Shown: piece after piece, positions 34,007 through 42,837 of the stretch
Numbering within the stretch: the stretch's first letter is position 1
Layout: every line of letters starts with the position of its first letter
NCBI RefSeq assembly: GCF_026790145.1
Contig: NZ_JALAMS010000012.1
Location: 27,534-91,533 of the forward strand
Direction of reading: 5' to 3'
DNA length: 64,000 nt
Origin: Bacillus_I endophytica_A
GTDB lineage: Bacteria > Bacillota > Bacilli > Bacillales > Bacillaceae_H
Program-made: the position numbers and the translations under genes
Notes under the pieces: generated by a model
The model's input: only the letters and a program-made list of their open reading frames with translations
What the model was told of the DNA's origin: nothing
The model's database searches: none

Positions 34007-36516
34007 AGTAAGTTTTCATTCATTGATTTATGAAATTTTTCTACTTCCTGGCGGATATTAATAGTTGGTTCCCATGAGTGAATTAAATTAATGACCTTTT
34101 CATTTAAATCATATGCTTCCTTGTACTTTCCTTTTCGAGCAAGTATTTGAGCTTTGCCATAATAGCAGTAGATGAGCTCAATTTGATTTGGTTTATTTTG
34201 ATTATAAAGAAGGTTATTGAACATCTTTTCTGCTTTTTCATAGAAATCGCAATGCATATAGGCTAATCCTAGGTTGAAGTATGCTTCAATCGTTTTTTCG
34301 CCTCCGTATAACATACTTTTCTCATTTGCTAATTCATAAAAATGAATAGCTTCTTTATAATTTTTAGTCAGTAAACAAAAATCTCCTTGCATTAATAAAA
34401 CACGATGTTTGATAACAGGTGCAACAGGGACATTACATATCTTCTTTAATATGTTCTTTGCTTCTTCTATCCGGTCCGTTTTTAAAAAAAGCTTTGATTT
34501 TAAGGCAAGTCCCCAAATCTTAAGATCGTGCGCTTCTTGATGAATCTCATCTGTTGCTTTTAATATGAGGAGTCCTTCTTCTATTTGGCTATATGCTTCT
34601 TCTAATTTATTTACTTCCATAAGTGCCCATCCAATAATATCAATTCGAATCAAAGCCTCAGAAATCTTATCATTCATTTGATGAGCGTATTCAGCAGCCT
34701 CTATCCCATACTGAATTCTTAGCGGTAGATTAACGCGACTTAGAAAATGGCTGAGACGGAGAATTAAATTCATTACTAATTCTTTCTCAGCATGTTTACT
34801 TGCCCATTCTAAGGCTTTTAAAATATTGGGCCATTCTTGTTTAATTTCCTCTAAATCCCGTCCAAGTAAGTAACTCCAATATATGAATTGTGGTTGTTCT
34901 CGTTTTAAATGAGTATCTAAATACTGAATATAATACTGACTCCAACGCTTTCTTGAGTTTTTCTCAAAATCTTCATCAGCATCTAAATGTTGTTTACCAT
35001 AAGTTACTACTGTTTGATGTGCTAAATAATGTGGTTTATCCCCAATATAATTCTGTTGTACAAGAGCATGAGTTCGCAACTTCTCAACAGCATAATGAAA
35101 TTTTCGAGAGTCCAACCCAGCGGCTGTAGCCCAACTTTTCTCATCAGGGGGGCTATGAAAGAAACAGAGTACTTGCCAAAGTCGTTGAGTATCTTCATTA
35201 CACTTGTCCCATGTACTGCCAAATAAAAAATCAAATAGCTCAACAAGGGAGTAACCGGCATTTCTTATTTTTTGGATAAGCTGTTCAACAGGGATATTAT
35301 TATCTAGAATATAAGCAATGCTAAGTGATAGTGCTTTAGGATTGCCGGCAGTAGCTAAAATAAGCTCCTTTTGAACATTTAAAGGAATATTTGATAATTG
35401 CTCTATCTTTGTTTTTTTACTTGAGGAAAGGTAAGTTTGGAGATGTCGACTTATTTCATAAGAGAAAAAATCTACTGCTTCTCCCTCCTCAAACCCTTTA
35501 AGTTGTATCGTATTTATTTCTAAAAAGCCTGCTTTATATTTTTGATTTAAATTTTCCCGAGCGGTTAAAATGACCTTCACTCCTTGAGGAAGGCCCATGA
35601 CAAATTCATAAATCTCACTTTCAGCTTTGTCGATACTATCTATAATAAGAAGTAGAGGCTGTTGTTGAGAATAAATGGCCAAGACATTCCGAACAACAAG
35701 GCGTTTTTCTGCAATAGATTTGTCAATTTGCTCTGCACGTCCTAGTTGGTAGGCAATCGTATCTAAGAAGTCATTAAAACTTAATCCTTTCCAATCGCCA
35801 TTAATCCAAATAATACGTTTAAACACAGGCCATTCCTGGTTTCTGTTTAGCTGTTCAATACATAAATATGCAGCTTCAAGGGCTATTGTAGTTTTGCCCA
35901 TGCCTGCCCATCCTGCAATAAGACAAACTGGGGAAGGAGAATGAATCCATTGTCTAATAACTTCTAGTTCATGGTGACGACCAATAAACTGTCCTGATCC
36001 TCGGGTAGGCAAGTTATGCATTAACGGTTCTTCCTTTATCTCAGGATTTGGATGAGAGGGAGGAGAATCAAATAGTTTAGAAATAACCTCGTTGATTTCT
36101 TCTTCATTTGGTGGACCAAATGAAGAATCATTTCTTAATATCTTTGCCTTCCTAAAACAAGAAGTTATCCAAACAGGAATTGGCGGTGTAATAGTAGGAA
36201 TTGAAGTTGTTGCTAATACATTTGTGAACCATTCTTTGTTCATATACTCTTCCTTGATAATAGTCCACAAGATCCCAAAAAGTTTTCCATCGTCTATCCG
36301 CCCTGGAATATATTTTAAACCCATTTGTCCCATCCAACTCTTAAGAGTGTTAGAAGAAACACCTATTTGATACGCAATCTTATCTAAATAAGATTGACCT
36401 AAAGAAGCGCTCTCACTTCTGTTTCTTTTTATTTTGTAATTAGGGTGATGCTTTAATGACTTAACACCCTTTGATAGCAAGGCGGCAAACTCCTCATGCC
36501 GTTCAAGTTCAGCCAT
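33976..36516 (-). CDS. gutR: GutR-type STAND transcriptional activator of the glucitol operon
   Basis: An 846-aa multidomain regulator. The N-terminus has a helix-turn-helix (KIAYQIGVSSNTLKSWMGQM, about 46-66). A STAND/NB-ARC ATPase core follows, with Walker A GWAGMGKTT (202-210), Walker B LLLIIDSID (near 288-295), an ILTAREN sensor and a GNPKAL motif. The C-terminal third is made of TPR-like repeats. B. subtilis GutR has this build and length, lies divergent to gutB, and activates it on glucitol plus ATP. The ATG giving MAELERHEE was chosen for its AGGAG spacing; an upstream GTG lies inside that site. Read alone it could be taken for a STAND defence protein, but context argues for GutR. Confidence 0.88.
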   Translation of the reverse strand: MAELERHEEFAALLSKGVKSLKHHPNYKIKRNRSESASLGQSYLDKIAYQIGVSSNTLKSWMGQMGLKYIPGRIDDGKLFGILWTIIKEEYMNKEWFTNVLATTSIPTITPPIPVWITSCFRKAKILRNDSSFGPPNEEEINEVISKLFDSPPSHPNPEIKEEPLMHNLPTRGSGQFIGRHHELEVIRQWIHSPSPVCLIAGWAGMGKTTIALEAAYLCIEQLNRNQEWPVFKRIIWINGDWKGLSFNDFLDTIAYQLGRAEQIDKSIAEKRLVVRNVLAIYSQQQPLLLIIDSIDKAESEIYEFVMGLPQGVKVILTARENLNQKYKAGFLEINTIQLKGFEEGEAVDFFSYEISRHLQTYLSSSKKTKIEQLSNIPLNVQKELILATAGNPKALSLSIAYILDNNIPVEQLIQKIRNAGYSLVELFDFLFGSTWDKCNEDTQRLWQVLCFFHSPPDEKSWATAAGLDSRKFHYAVEKLRTHALVQQNYIGDKPHYLAHQTVVTYGKQHLDADEDFEKNSRKRWSQYYIQYLDTHLKREQPQFIYWSYLLGRDLEEIKQEWPNILKALEWASKHAEKELVMNLILRLSHFLSRVNLPLRIQYGIEAAEYAHQMNDKISEALIRIDIIGWALMEVNKLEEAYSQIEEGLLILKATDEIHQEAHDLKIWGLALKSKLFLKTDRIEEAKNILKKICNVPVAPVIKHRVLLMQGDFCLLTKNYKEAIHFYELANEKSMLYGGEKTIEAYFNLGLAYMHCDFYEKAEKMFNNLLYNQNKPNQIELIYCYYGKAQILARKGKYKEAYDLNEKVINLIHSWEPTINIRQEVEKFHKSMNENLLKNTHIRDGI

Positions 36517-36546
36517 ATTGCCCACTCCTGTCTTGGTTATAAGATG

Positions 36547-36571
36547 AAAAGTACAGTGTGACTGTACTTTT
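36547..36571. promoter_or_regulatory. Candidate GutR operator, 10-bp inverted repeat
   Basis: AAAAGTACAG (36547-36556) and CTGTACTTTT (36562-36571) are perfect inverted repeats with spacer TGTGA, in the gutR-gutB divergent region about 55 bases upstream of the gutB -10. Position and symmetry suit an activator site. Confidence 0.65.
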
Positions 36572-36596
36572 ATACAGCGTAAAAAGCTACTGTATA
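36571..36596. promoter_or_regulatory. Second candidate GutR half-site pair
   Basis: TATACAG (36571-36577) and CTGTATA (36590-36596) repeat the CTGTA/TACAG core of the neighbouring palindrome, abutting it. Together they give four similarly spaced half sites. Confidence 0.5.
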
Positions 36597-36600
36597 TCTA

Positions 36601-36629
36601 GATAAATATATAGAATGAAATTGTATAAT
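36601..36629 (+). promoter_or_regulatory. Activator-dependent gutB promoter
   Basis: A consensus TATAAT at 36624-36629 has only GATAAA at the -35 position, 17 bases upstream. A good -10 with a poor -35 just downstream of the palindromes fits control by an activator. Confidence 0.55.
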
Positions 36630-36757
36630 ACAGATTCCAAAATGTATGCACTTACATCATAATTCTAGGGAGTATGATAGTCAACTTGAGAAACAAAGAG
36701 TGTTATATAGAAAAGGGATCCACATTCTTAACTCTTTTATTAGAAAGGAAAATGATG

Positions 36758-37819
36758 ATGACTAACAATGTACCTACAACAATGAAAGCAGCGGTTATGC
36801 ATAGTATAAGAGATATTCGAATTGAAACTTTACCAGTACCACAACTAAAGGATGATGAGGTTTTAGTTAAAGTAATGGCTGTTGGAATTTGTGGTTCCGA
36901 TTTACATTACTATACAGATGGAAGAATTGGTCATTATAAAGTAGAAAAATCAATTATTCTTGGCCATGAATGCGCAGGAGAAGTGGCCGCTATTGGAGCT
37001 AATGTTAATCGGATGAAAGTTGGGGATCGTGTTGCAGTTGAACCTGGTGTCACTTGTGGTGCATGTGAAGCCTGTAAGGAAGGAAGATATAATCTTTGTC
37101 CAGATGTAGAGTTTTTAGCAACTCCTCCTGTTGATGGAGCATTTGTTCAATATATAAAAATGAGACAGGACTTTGTTTTTCAAATTCCAGATACCCTTTC
37201 ATATGAAGAAGCAGCTTTAATTGAACCTTTTTCAGTAGGAATTCATGCGGCAACAAGAACAAAGCTTCAAGCAGGCGAGATAGTAGCTATCATGGGAATG
37301 GGACCAGTTGGTTTAATGGCTGTTGCGGCAGCTAAAGCAGTTGGGGCAAGTAAAATTATCGTAACAGACTTAGAATCATTACGACTTGAAGCGGCAAAAG
37401 AAATGGGAGCAACACATACAATTAATATTGCAGAACAAGATCCTACTGATGAGATTAGCAAGATTACAAGTGGCAAGGGCGTAGATGTTGCATGGGAAAC
37501 AGCGGGAAACCCAGCTGCTCTTCAATCTGCTCTTTCTTCATTACGGCGTGGTGGAAGACTTGCAATTGTAGGGCTACCTGCTCAAAATGAAATTCCTCTT
37601 AATATTCCATTTATTGCAGATAATGAAGTTGATATTTATGGTATCTTCCGTTATGCCAACACATATCCAAAAGGAATTAATTTTCTTTCTTCAGGGATAG
37701 TTGATGCTAAAAAATTAGTTACTGATCGATATGGATTAGAGGATACGATGGAAGCTATGGAACGAGCGCTCAACAATAAAAATGAATGTTTAAAAATTAT
37801 TGTGTATCCAAATCAATAA
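36758..37819 (+). CDS. gutB: Sorbitol (glucitol) dehydrogenase
   Basis: Zinc-dependent medium-chain dehydrogenase that oxidises sorbitol to fructose with NAD+. The product is about 353 aa; three ATGs in a row (36752, 36755, 36758) precede TNNVPTTMKAAVMH, and the last has the best spacing to AAAGGA. The catalytic zinc region GICGSDLHYY and GHECAGEV, the structural zinc cysteines in CGACEACKEGRYNLC, and the Rossmann motif GMGPVGLMAV are visible. First gene of the gut operon, divergent from gutR. A related polyol such as xylitol is an alternative substrate. Confidence 0.88.
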   Translation: MTNNVPTTMKAAVMHSIRDIRIETLPVPQLKDDEVLVKVMAVGICGSDLHYYTDGRIGHYKVEKSIILGHECAGEVAAIGANVNRMKVGDRVAVEPGVTCGACEACKEGRYNLCPDVEFLATPPVDGAFVQYIKMRQDFVFQIPDTLSYEEAALIEPFSVGIHAATRTKLQAGEIVAIMGMGPVGLMAVAAAKAVGASKIIVTDLESLRLEAAKEMGATHTINIAEQDPTDEISKITSGKGVDVAWETAGNPAALQSALSSLRRGGRLAIVGLPAQNEIPLNIPFIADNEVDIYGIFRYANTYPKGINFLSSGIVDAKKLVTDRYGLEDTMEAMERALNNKNECLKIIVYPNQ

Positions 37820-37908
37820 ATAGAGAAGGGGGAATAGGGAGATAGGTTAATATCTTTTAATCTGCATCACAAAACATAACAATGAAAACGGATTCTAGGG
37901 GTGTAGTT

Positions 37909-39309
37909 ATGATAGAGAGAGAACGAATCGTAATAGAAGAAAATTCGAATAAGAAGCTGTCTTATTCAAATTCTCGCTTATCATGGTTAGAACGATTTGG
38001 GTATGGACTTGGGGATATGTCCTACAATATTATCTTTCAATTTGTAAATGCTTATCTACTTTTTTATTACACAGATATTGGTGGAATCTCACCGGGGATT
38101 ATTGCAACATTATTTATTGTTGTGCGTGTACTAGATGCTATCTTTGATCCTATAATGGGCGTCATTTTAGATAAAACCAATACAAGATGGGGAAAAGCAA
38201 GACCATATTTATTATGGGTTTCCATTCCTTTTGGGTTATTCACTGTACTATGTTTCACAACACCGGATTTTGGCGCAAATGGCAACATAGCTTATGCTTA
38301 TATTACGTATATTCTATTAGGGATGACATTTAGTATGCAAACAATTCCTGTTAACAGTTTAACAGGGCGCATTACAAACAACATCCAAGAAAGAACTCTA
38401 TTAACAACAACACGTATGATTCTTGTTTATATTGGAATCCTTCTGTCCATCTCATGTGCAACACCACTTGCAACTGCCTTAGGAGGAGAGAATCAAGCTG
38501 TTGGGTTTCAATTAACAGCTATCATTTATGCAGCAGTAAGTATTGTCCTAAATCTTATGAGTTTCTTTACCGTTCGCGAGAGAGTTAAACCGAAAAAAAG
38601 TAAGAAACACGGTGTTAAGAAAACGTTATCCGTATTATTTAAAAATAAGCCATTACTTGTTCTAGCTTCATCCTTTTTAGCCTTTGCAATTGGATTTAAT
38701 ATTAAGTTAAGTACAATGGTGTACTACTTTACGTATAATGTTGATCGTAAAGATTTAGTGTTTATGGGAACATTGCTATTTTTCGGGGCTGCTTTAATTA
38801 GTAATCTATTTATTCCGTACTTCTCTAATCGGTGGGGAAGAAAGAACGTTATGATTGTAACAGCAGCACTATCGCTGTTTACTTATGCTGGATTGCAGTT
38901 TACATCATATTCGTCTCTCACCTTCATCTTTATTTTACTCTTTGCTTCAGGCTTTTTTACAACACCTTTGAATACCCTTGCTTGGGGGATGGTTGCAGAT
39001 TGCGTAGACTATGCGGAATGGAAAACAGGAGTAAGAGCAGATGGGGTAGTAATCTCTAGTATGAGTTTTACAAATAAACTAGGGGTTGCCTTAGCAGGAT
39101 CGTTTGCAGCACTTTATTTAGGAAAGAACGGATATGTAGCAAATACAGAACAAACCCTCCATTCTTTAGATGCTATTAAAAATATGAATGCATTAGTGCC
39201 AGGAATATTTATATTACTGTCCATTATTATTATTTGTTTCTATCCTTTAAATGAGAAGAAGTATAAAAAGATGATGGAAGAGTTAAATCAAAAACCTTCC
39301 CATAAATAA
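37909..39309 (+). CDS. gutP: GPH-family sugar or polyol:cation symporter, probably glucitol permease
   Basis: A 466-aa membrane protein of the glycoside-pentoside-hexuronide family, about twelve membrane spans. Family blocks are LSWLERFGYGLGDMSYNII, DAIFDPIMGVILDKTNTRWGKARPYLLW and WGMVADCVDYAEWKTGVRADG. It would import sorbitol with protons. Start at ATG after TAGGGGTG; an in-frame ATG at 37882 has no ribosome binding site. Its place between gutB and a fructokinase matches B. subtilis gutB-gutP-fruC. Confidence 0.85.
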   Translation: MIERERIVIEENSNKKLSYSNSRLSWLERFGYGLGDMSYNIIFQFVNAYLLFYYTDIGGISPGIIATLFIVVRVLDAIFDPIMGVILDKTNTRWGKARPYLLWVSIPFGLFTVLCFTTPDFGANGNIAYAYITYILLGMTFSMQTIPVNSLTGRITNNIQERTLLTTTRMILVYIGILLSISCATPLATALGGENQAVGFQLTAIIYAAVSIVLNLMSFFTVRERVKPKKSKKHGVKKTLSVLFKNKPLLVLASSFLAFAIGFNIKLSTMVYYFTYNVDRKDLVFMGTLLFFGAALISNLFIPYFSNRWGRKNVMIVTAALSLFTYAGLQFTSYSSLTFIFILLFASGFFTTPLNTLAWGMVADCVDYAEWKTGVRADGVVISSMSFTNKLGVALAGSFAALYLGKNGYVANTEQTLHSLDAIKNMNALVPGIFILLSIIIICFYPLNEKKYKKMMEELNQKPSHK

Positions 39310-39364
39310 GAAGAAACATATGCTATGCCTTTTTAAGGTTAAAAAATAAAATGAGAGTGATAAA

Positions 39365-40348
39365 ATGCAAAAGACCATAAAGAAAAACTCATCAGTTGTT
39401 TGTATTGGGGAGCTATTAATTGATTTCTTTTGTACAGATATTGATGTTGATTTAACAAGAGGAAAACAGTTTTTAAAAAATGCTGGTGGTGCACCTGCTA
39501 ATGTCTCTGCTGCCATTGCTAAGCTAGGTGGAGATGCCTTATTTAGTGGAAAGGTAGGGGCTGACTCTTTTGACTACTTTTTAAAACAAACATTAGAGAA
39601 TCTCAATGTAGATACTTCAATGCTTGTGATGGACAAGGAAGCAATAACAACTCTAGCATTTGTTTCTTTAACAAACGATGGAGAGCGAGATTTCATGTTC
39701 CATAGAGGAGCAGATGCGTTGCTCACAATAGATGATATTAATCAGGATAAAATAGATAGTGCCAAGATTCTACACTTTGGATCTGCAACAGCATTATTAG
39801 AAAATCCTTTTCAAGAGACATATTTAACACTTATGAAAAAAGCTAATGAGGATAGAATATTCACCTCTTTTGATCCAAATTATCGAATTGATTTGTGGAA
39901 AGGAAGAATAGGTGAGTTTGTAGATCTCGCAAAAGTAGCTATTTCTTCAAGTGACTTTGTTAAAGTAAGCGAAGAAGAATTACACCTTATTACAGACACT
40001 ACAGATGATCTAGTAGGTATTGATTTTCTTCATGGTCTTGGTGCTAAAATTGTTGCAGTTACTCTAGGTAAAAGGGGGACGCTTCTATCTAATGGGAAGA
40101 GAGCAGAGCTTGTTAAAAGCCTTCCAGTCGTTGCTGTTGATTCTACAGGAGCGGGAGATGCCTTTGTTGGAGCAACATTATATAAACTAGCAGGTAAGGA
40201 AAACCTTGAAGATATTCATACGAATTTTGAACAACTGTATGAAATTATTTCTTTCGCCAATAAAGTGGGTGCTCATGTTTGTACAAAAATAGGAGCAATA
40301 GCAGCCTTGCCAAGTATTGAGGAACTTCAGGAGTTGAGTATAAGTTAG
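39365..40348 (+). CDS. fruC: PfkB-family fructokinase
   Basis: A 327-aa sugar kinase that would phosphorylate the fructose made by GutB. The PfkB N-terminal signature (NAGGAPANVSAAIAKLGGDA) and the C-terminal signature DSTGAGDAFVGA with its catalytic aspartate are intact. It follows gutP by 55 bases and is closed by a strong terminator, so it is the last gene of the gut operon. Fructose as substrate is inferred from context. Confidence 0.85.
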   Translation: MQKTIKKNSSVVCIGELLIDFFCTDIDVDLTRGKQFLKNAGGAPANVSAAIAKLGGDALFSGKVGADSFDYFLKQTLENLNVDTSMLVMDKEAITTLAFVSLTNDGERDFMFHRGADALLTIDDINQDKIDSAKILHFGSATALLENPFQETYLTLMKKANEDRIFTSFDPNYRIDLWKGRIGEFVDLAKVAISSSDFVKVSEEELHLITDTTDDLVGIDFLHGLGAKIVAVTLGKRGTLLSNGKRAELVKSLPVVAVDSTGAGDAFVGATLYKLAGKENLEDIHTNFEQLYEIISFANKVGAHVCTKIGAIAALPSIEELQELSIS

Positions 40349-40369
40349 TTGATATAGACAAACATATAC

Positions 40370-40428
40370 AAAGACAAAAGACTAAGCAATGTACTATTTC
40401 TTTGCTTAGTCTTTTGTCTTTATTTTTA
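40370..40428 (+). terminator. Terminator of the gut operon
   Basis: A 20-base arm starting AAAGACAAAAGACTAAG at 40370 pairs perfectly with its complement ending at 40421, followed by TATTTTT. Confidence 0.92.
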
Positions 40429-40561
40429 TAACTGCCTTAGGTAAGAAGGAAAGTATAAACGTTAGCATGAAAGTATTTAAAGGGTAAATATTATGTAAGA
40501 GGTCTTTAGAGGAGCTCATAAAGGAACATAATAAACGCAGAATATTGGAGGGAATCACACA

Positions 40562-41332
40562 TTGAAAGCAAATTTTTACTTAACAGGTAAAGTCGCATTT
40601 GTTACAGGGGCTGGAAGAGGAATAGGAAGAACAATAGCTGAAGGATTAGCAAGTGCTGGAGCTGATGTTATCCTTTTAGCAAGAACGGAAGGTGAAGTTG
40701 GGGAGGCTGCTGCTGATATTGCTGAAAAGACAGGAAGAAAAACTTTACCGATTGTGTGCGATGTAACGAACAGTTCCTCTATCCAAGAAGCTGTTGATTT
40801 TGCTCTTCAGCAATTTCATAAAATCGATATTTTAATTAATAATGCTGGAACAAGTGTGAGAAAGACGAGCTTCGAGCTGTTAGAAGAAGAATGGGACACT
40901 GTAATAGATGTGAACTTTAAATCTGTTTTCTTGCTTTCAAAAGTTATTGGAAAGCATATGGTGGAACAGAAATGGGGCAGGATTATTAATATAGCTTCTG
41001 TTGCTTCTTCTTTAACATTATCATCTGGAACTCCATATGGACCAAGTAAAGCTGGAGTTGTTTAACTAACACGTCAGTTAGCAAATGAATGGGCTAAGGA
41101 AGGGATAACAGTAAATGCAATAAGCCCGTGGTTTTTTAAAACGTCCTTGAATGAAGAAGCTTTAGATAATAAGGATTTTAGAACAATGATAGAAAATCGC
41201 ACCCCTATGAAGAGATTAGGAAATCTTGAAGAATTGATTACACCTGTTATTATGTTTTGTGCAGATGGAGCAGGCTACATAACAGGACAGAATTTATTTG
41301 TAGATGGGGGAGTAACGCATTACGGCTTTTGA
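40562..41332 (+). pseudogene. Short-chain dehydrogenase broken by a nonsense codon
   Basis: A 257-codon SDR frame interrupted by TAA at 41063-41065. The cofactor motif TGAGRGIGRT, the NNAG motif, INIASVASS and YGPSK (active-site Tyr and Lys) are before the stop; the frame then continues LTRQLANEWAKEGITVNAISP to VDGGVTHYGF. Where the stop stands, relatives have glutamine (KAGVVQLTRQLA), so one C-to-T change explains it. The rest is undamaged, so the event is recent, or it is a base error. It resembles gluconate 5-dehydrogenase and KduD-like enzymes. TTG start after TTGGAGGG. Confidence 0.85.
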
Positions 41333-41429
41333 TAATAACTAAGTAGGAAGAGTTATTTATTTACCGTAATCGTTTTAAATGAAGAATGCATCACAATATG
41401 ATGATATAAGGAATTCTGAATTATTGTAG

Positions 41430-41468
41430 AGAAAATGCACCAAATCATTATGATTTGGTGCATTTTCT
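41430..41468. terminator. 18-bp perfect hairpin after the SDR gene
   Basis: AGAAAATGCACCAAATCA (41430-41447) pairs with 41451-41468 around TTA. The right arm contains CATTTTCT, giving a short T run; it can act as a terminator in either direction between the SDR and the regulator. Confidence 0.75.
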
Positions 41469-41645
41469 GATTTAAGTTATTACTGTTGACATTTTAGAAC
41501 TAAAACCGGGCTTTAAGTATGGAAGTGTCCCTATCTTATTTTGCTTTTTTACAATTGAAAATTGTTAAGGGAAGATACCCTCAACTCGTTATTTTTGAAG
41601 TATGGAAGAATTTTTAGATTTTCTTTCCGATACTTTTAAGAACTC

Positions 41646-42098
41646 TTATTCTTGATGAGCTATATCAGGAACAATGCATTTAAAAGGAATGGGTGATGAA
41701 AGGACAATAGATGTATTAGCATGACCAAACGGAAGCAGGGAATCTATAAGCTGACTTAAATGCTTCATACTTGAAACAGCAGCTTTCAATAAATAGTTAA
41801 CAGAACCAGTTAATCGATGGCATTCAATAATATTAGGATTTTCTAAAATCCACTTTTCAAATTCTGAATAGGATTTTATTCGTAGGTCACTTAGCTGGAT
41901 AAATACGAGAATATCCCTTCCAATTGCTGAAGTAGCTACGCGTGCACTAAATCCCTCAATAATGCCTTTTTCTTGTAAGCGTTTTAATCTTTCGGAAATA
42001 CTAGGACGACTTAGAGATAAACTTTTGGATAATTCACTGATTGTAATACGACCATCAAGTTGAAGAATTTCAAGAAGGCGAATGTCTAATTGATCCAC
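41646..42098 (-). CDS. Lrp/AsnC-family transcriptional regulator
   Basis: A 150-aa regulator with an N-terminal winged helix-turn-helix (LDIRLLEILQLDGRITISEL and SLSRPSISERLKRLQEKGII) and a C-terminal RAM effector domain. The GTG giving VDQLDIRL was chosen because AAGGGGAG precedes it; an in-frame start at 42167 would add residues with no family match. It is divergent to the thioesterase-PheDH operon and probably controls it, with an aromatic or branched amino acid as effector. The effector is inferred. Confidence 0.88.
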   Translation of the reverse strand: MDQLDIRLLEILQLDGRITISELSKSLSLSRPSISERLKRLQEKGIIEGFSARVATSAIGRDILVFIQLSDLRIKSYSEFEKWILENPNIIECHRLTGSVNYLLKAAVSSMKHLSQLIDSLLPFGHANTSIVLSSPIPFKCIVPDIAHQE

Positions 42099-42137
42099 TA
42101 TATACTCCCCTTTTAAAATGAAGTTAAATGACCAAAA

Positions 42138-42183
42138 ATTCGTACAGAATATAACACTTGTGATCAAAAAAATATTCTTTTTG
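42138..42183. promoter_or_regulatory. Possible Lrp-type binding sites in the divergent region
   Basis: ATTC-GTACA-GAAT at 42138-42150 and CAAAAA...TTTTTG at 42165-42183 are short dyads in the spacer between the regulator and the thioesterase gene. Lrp-type sites are often weak dyads in AT-rich DNA. A TATAAT follows at 42187-42192 without a clear -35. Confidence 0.3.
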
Positions 42184-42376
42184 TTATATAATTCGCTTTA
42201 ATTATACCTTATCCTTAATGATATAAATATAGTTTTATAATAATTGCATTGGCAAAAGTTCAATTTTACCAATCAAGATTAGGTAATATACACTTTATGA
42301 GTTTGTTGAAGACACTCTGTTAAAATCTTTTTTCTTAAATAAGCTACTGTTCGGTTCGATAAGAAGGGGGAAAGGA

Positions 42377-42769
42377 ATGAAAAAAGGGTTAGAAGTAGGA
42401 GAAACTGCTATTGTAACTGATAGAGTAACAAAGGAGATGTTCGCTCAGTTTGAGGGGCAAGTTGTTCACCCGGCTTATTCGACGGTTTCTATGGTTTATC
42501 ATATGGAATGGGCATCTAGAAAAATTATTTTACCCTATTTAGAAGAAGAGGAAGAAGGCGTTGGTGGAGCTGTATCTGTGAAGCATATTGCACCTACAGC
42601 CGAAGGTTCTCTTATAACAACTGTGGCTACTATAAAGAACATTCAAAGTAACATCATTACCACTAAAGTGGAGGTGCGAAATGAGGAGGAAGTAATTGGG
42701 GTAGGAGAAGTCAAACAAGTTATTCTTCCTAAAAGGGAGCTCGAAAAGAAACTGCGTCCTAGAAATTGA
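42377..42769 (+). CDS. FlK-like hotdog acyl-CoA thioesterase
   Basis: A 130-aa single hotdog-fold protein that resembles fluoroacetyl-CoA thioesterase FlK. The triad can be placed at T36, E44 and H70; the spacings of 8 and 26 residues equal those of FlK's T42/E50/H76. HPAYSTVSMVYHMEWASRK and VKHIAPTAEGS are the two motif regions. In this operon the likely substrate is the acyl-CoA produced by the dehydrogenase complex, for example phenylacetyl-CoA. First gene of the operon; its end overlaps no other gene. Confidence 0.78.
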   Translation: MKKGLEVGETAIVTDRVTKEMFAQFEGQVVHPAYSTVSMVYHMEWASRKIILPYLEEEEEGVGGAVSVKHIAPTAEGSLITTVATIKNIQSNIITTKVEVRNEEEVIGVGEVKQVILPKRELEKKLRPRN

Positions 42770-42837
42770 ATAGTATAAATTTCATCTTTTTTGAAAGCGT
42801 TTTCTATTATAATTGTTGCCATAATGGAGGTATAGTG

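Noticed and set aside
33976..36525. STAND NTPase with TPR repeats as an antiphage defence protein
   Set aside because: Its build, length and divergent position next to gutB-gutP-fructokinase match the glucitol activator GutR; no defence neighbours are present.
42766..42837. N-terminal extension of phenylalanine dehydrogenase from an ATG at 42766
   Set aside because: It overlaps the thioesterase stop, has no binding site, and the added residues are unlike any PheDH; the ATG at 42838 follows GGAGG.
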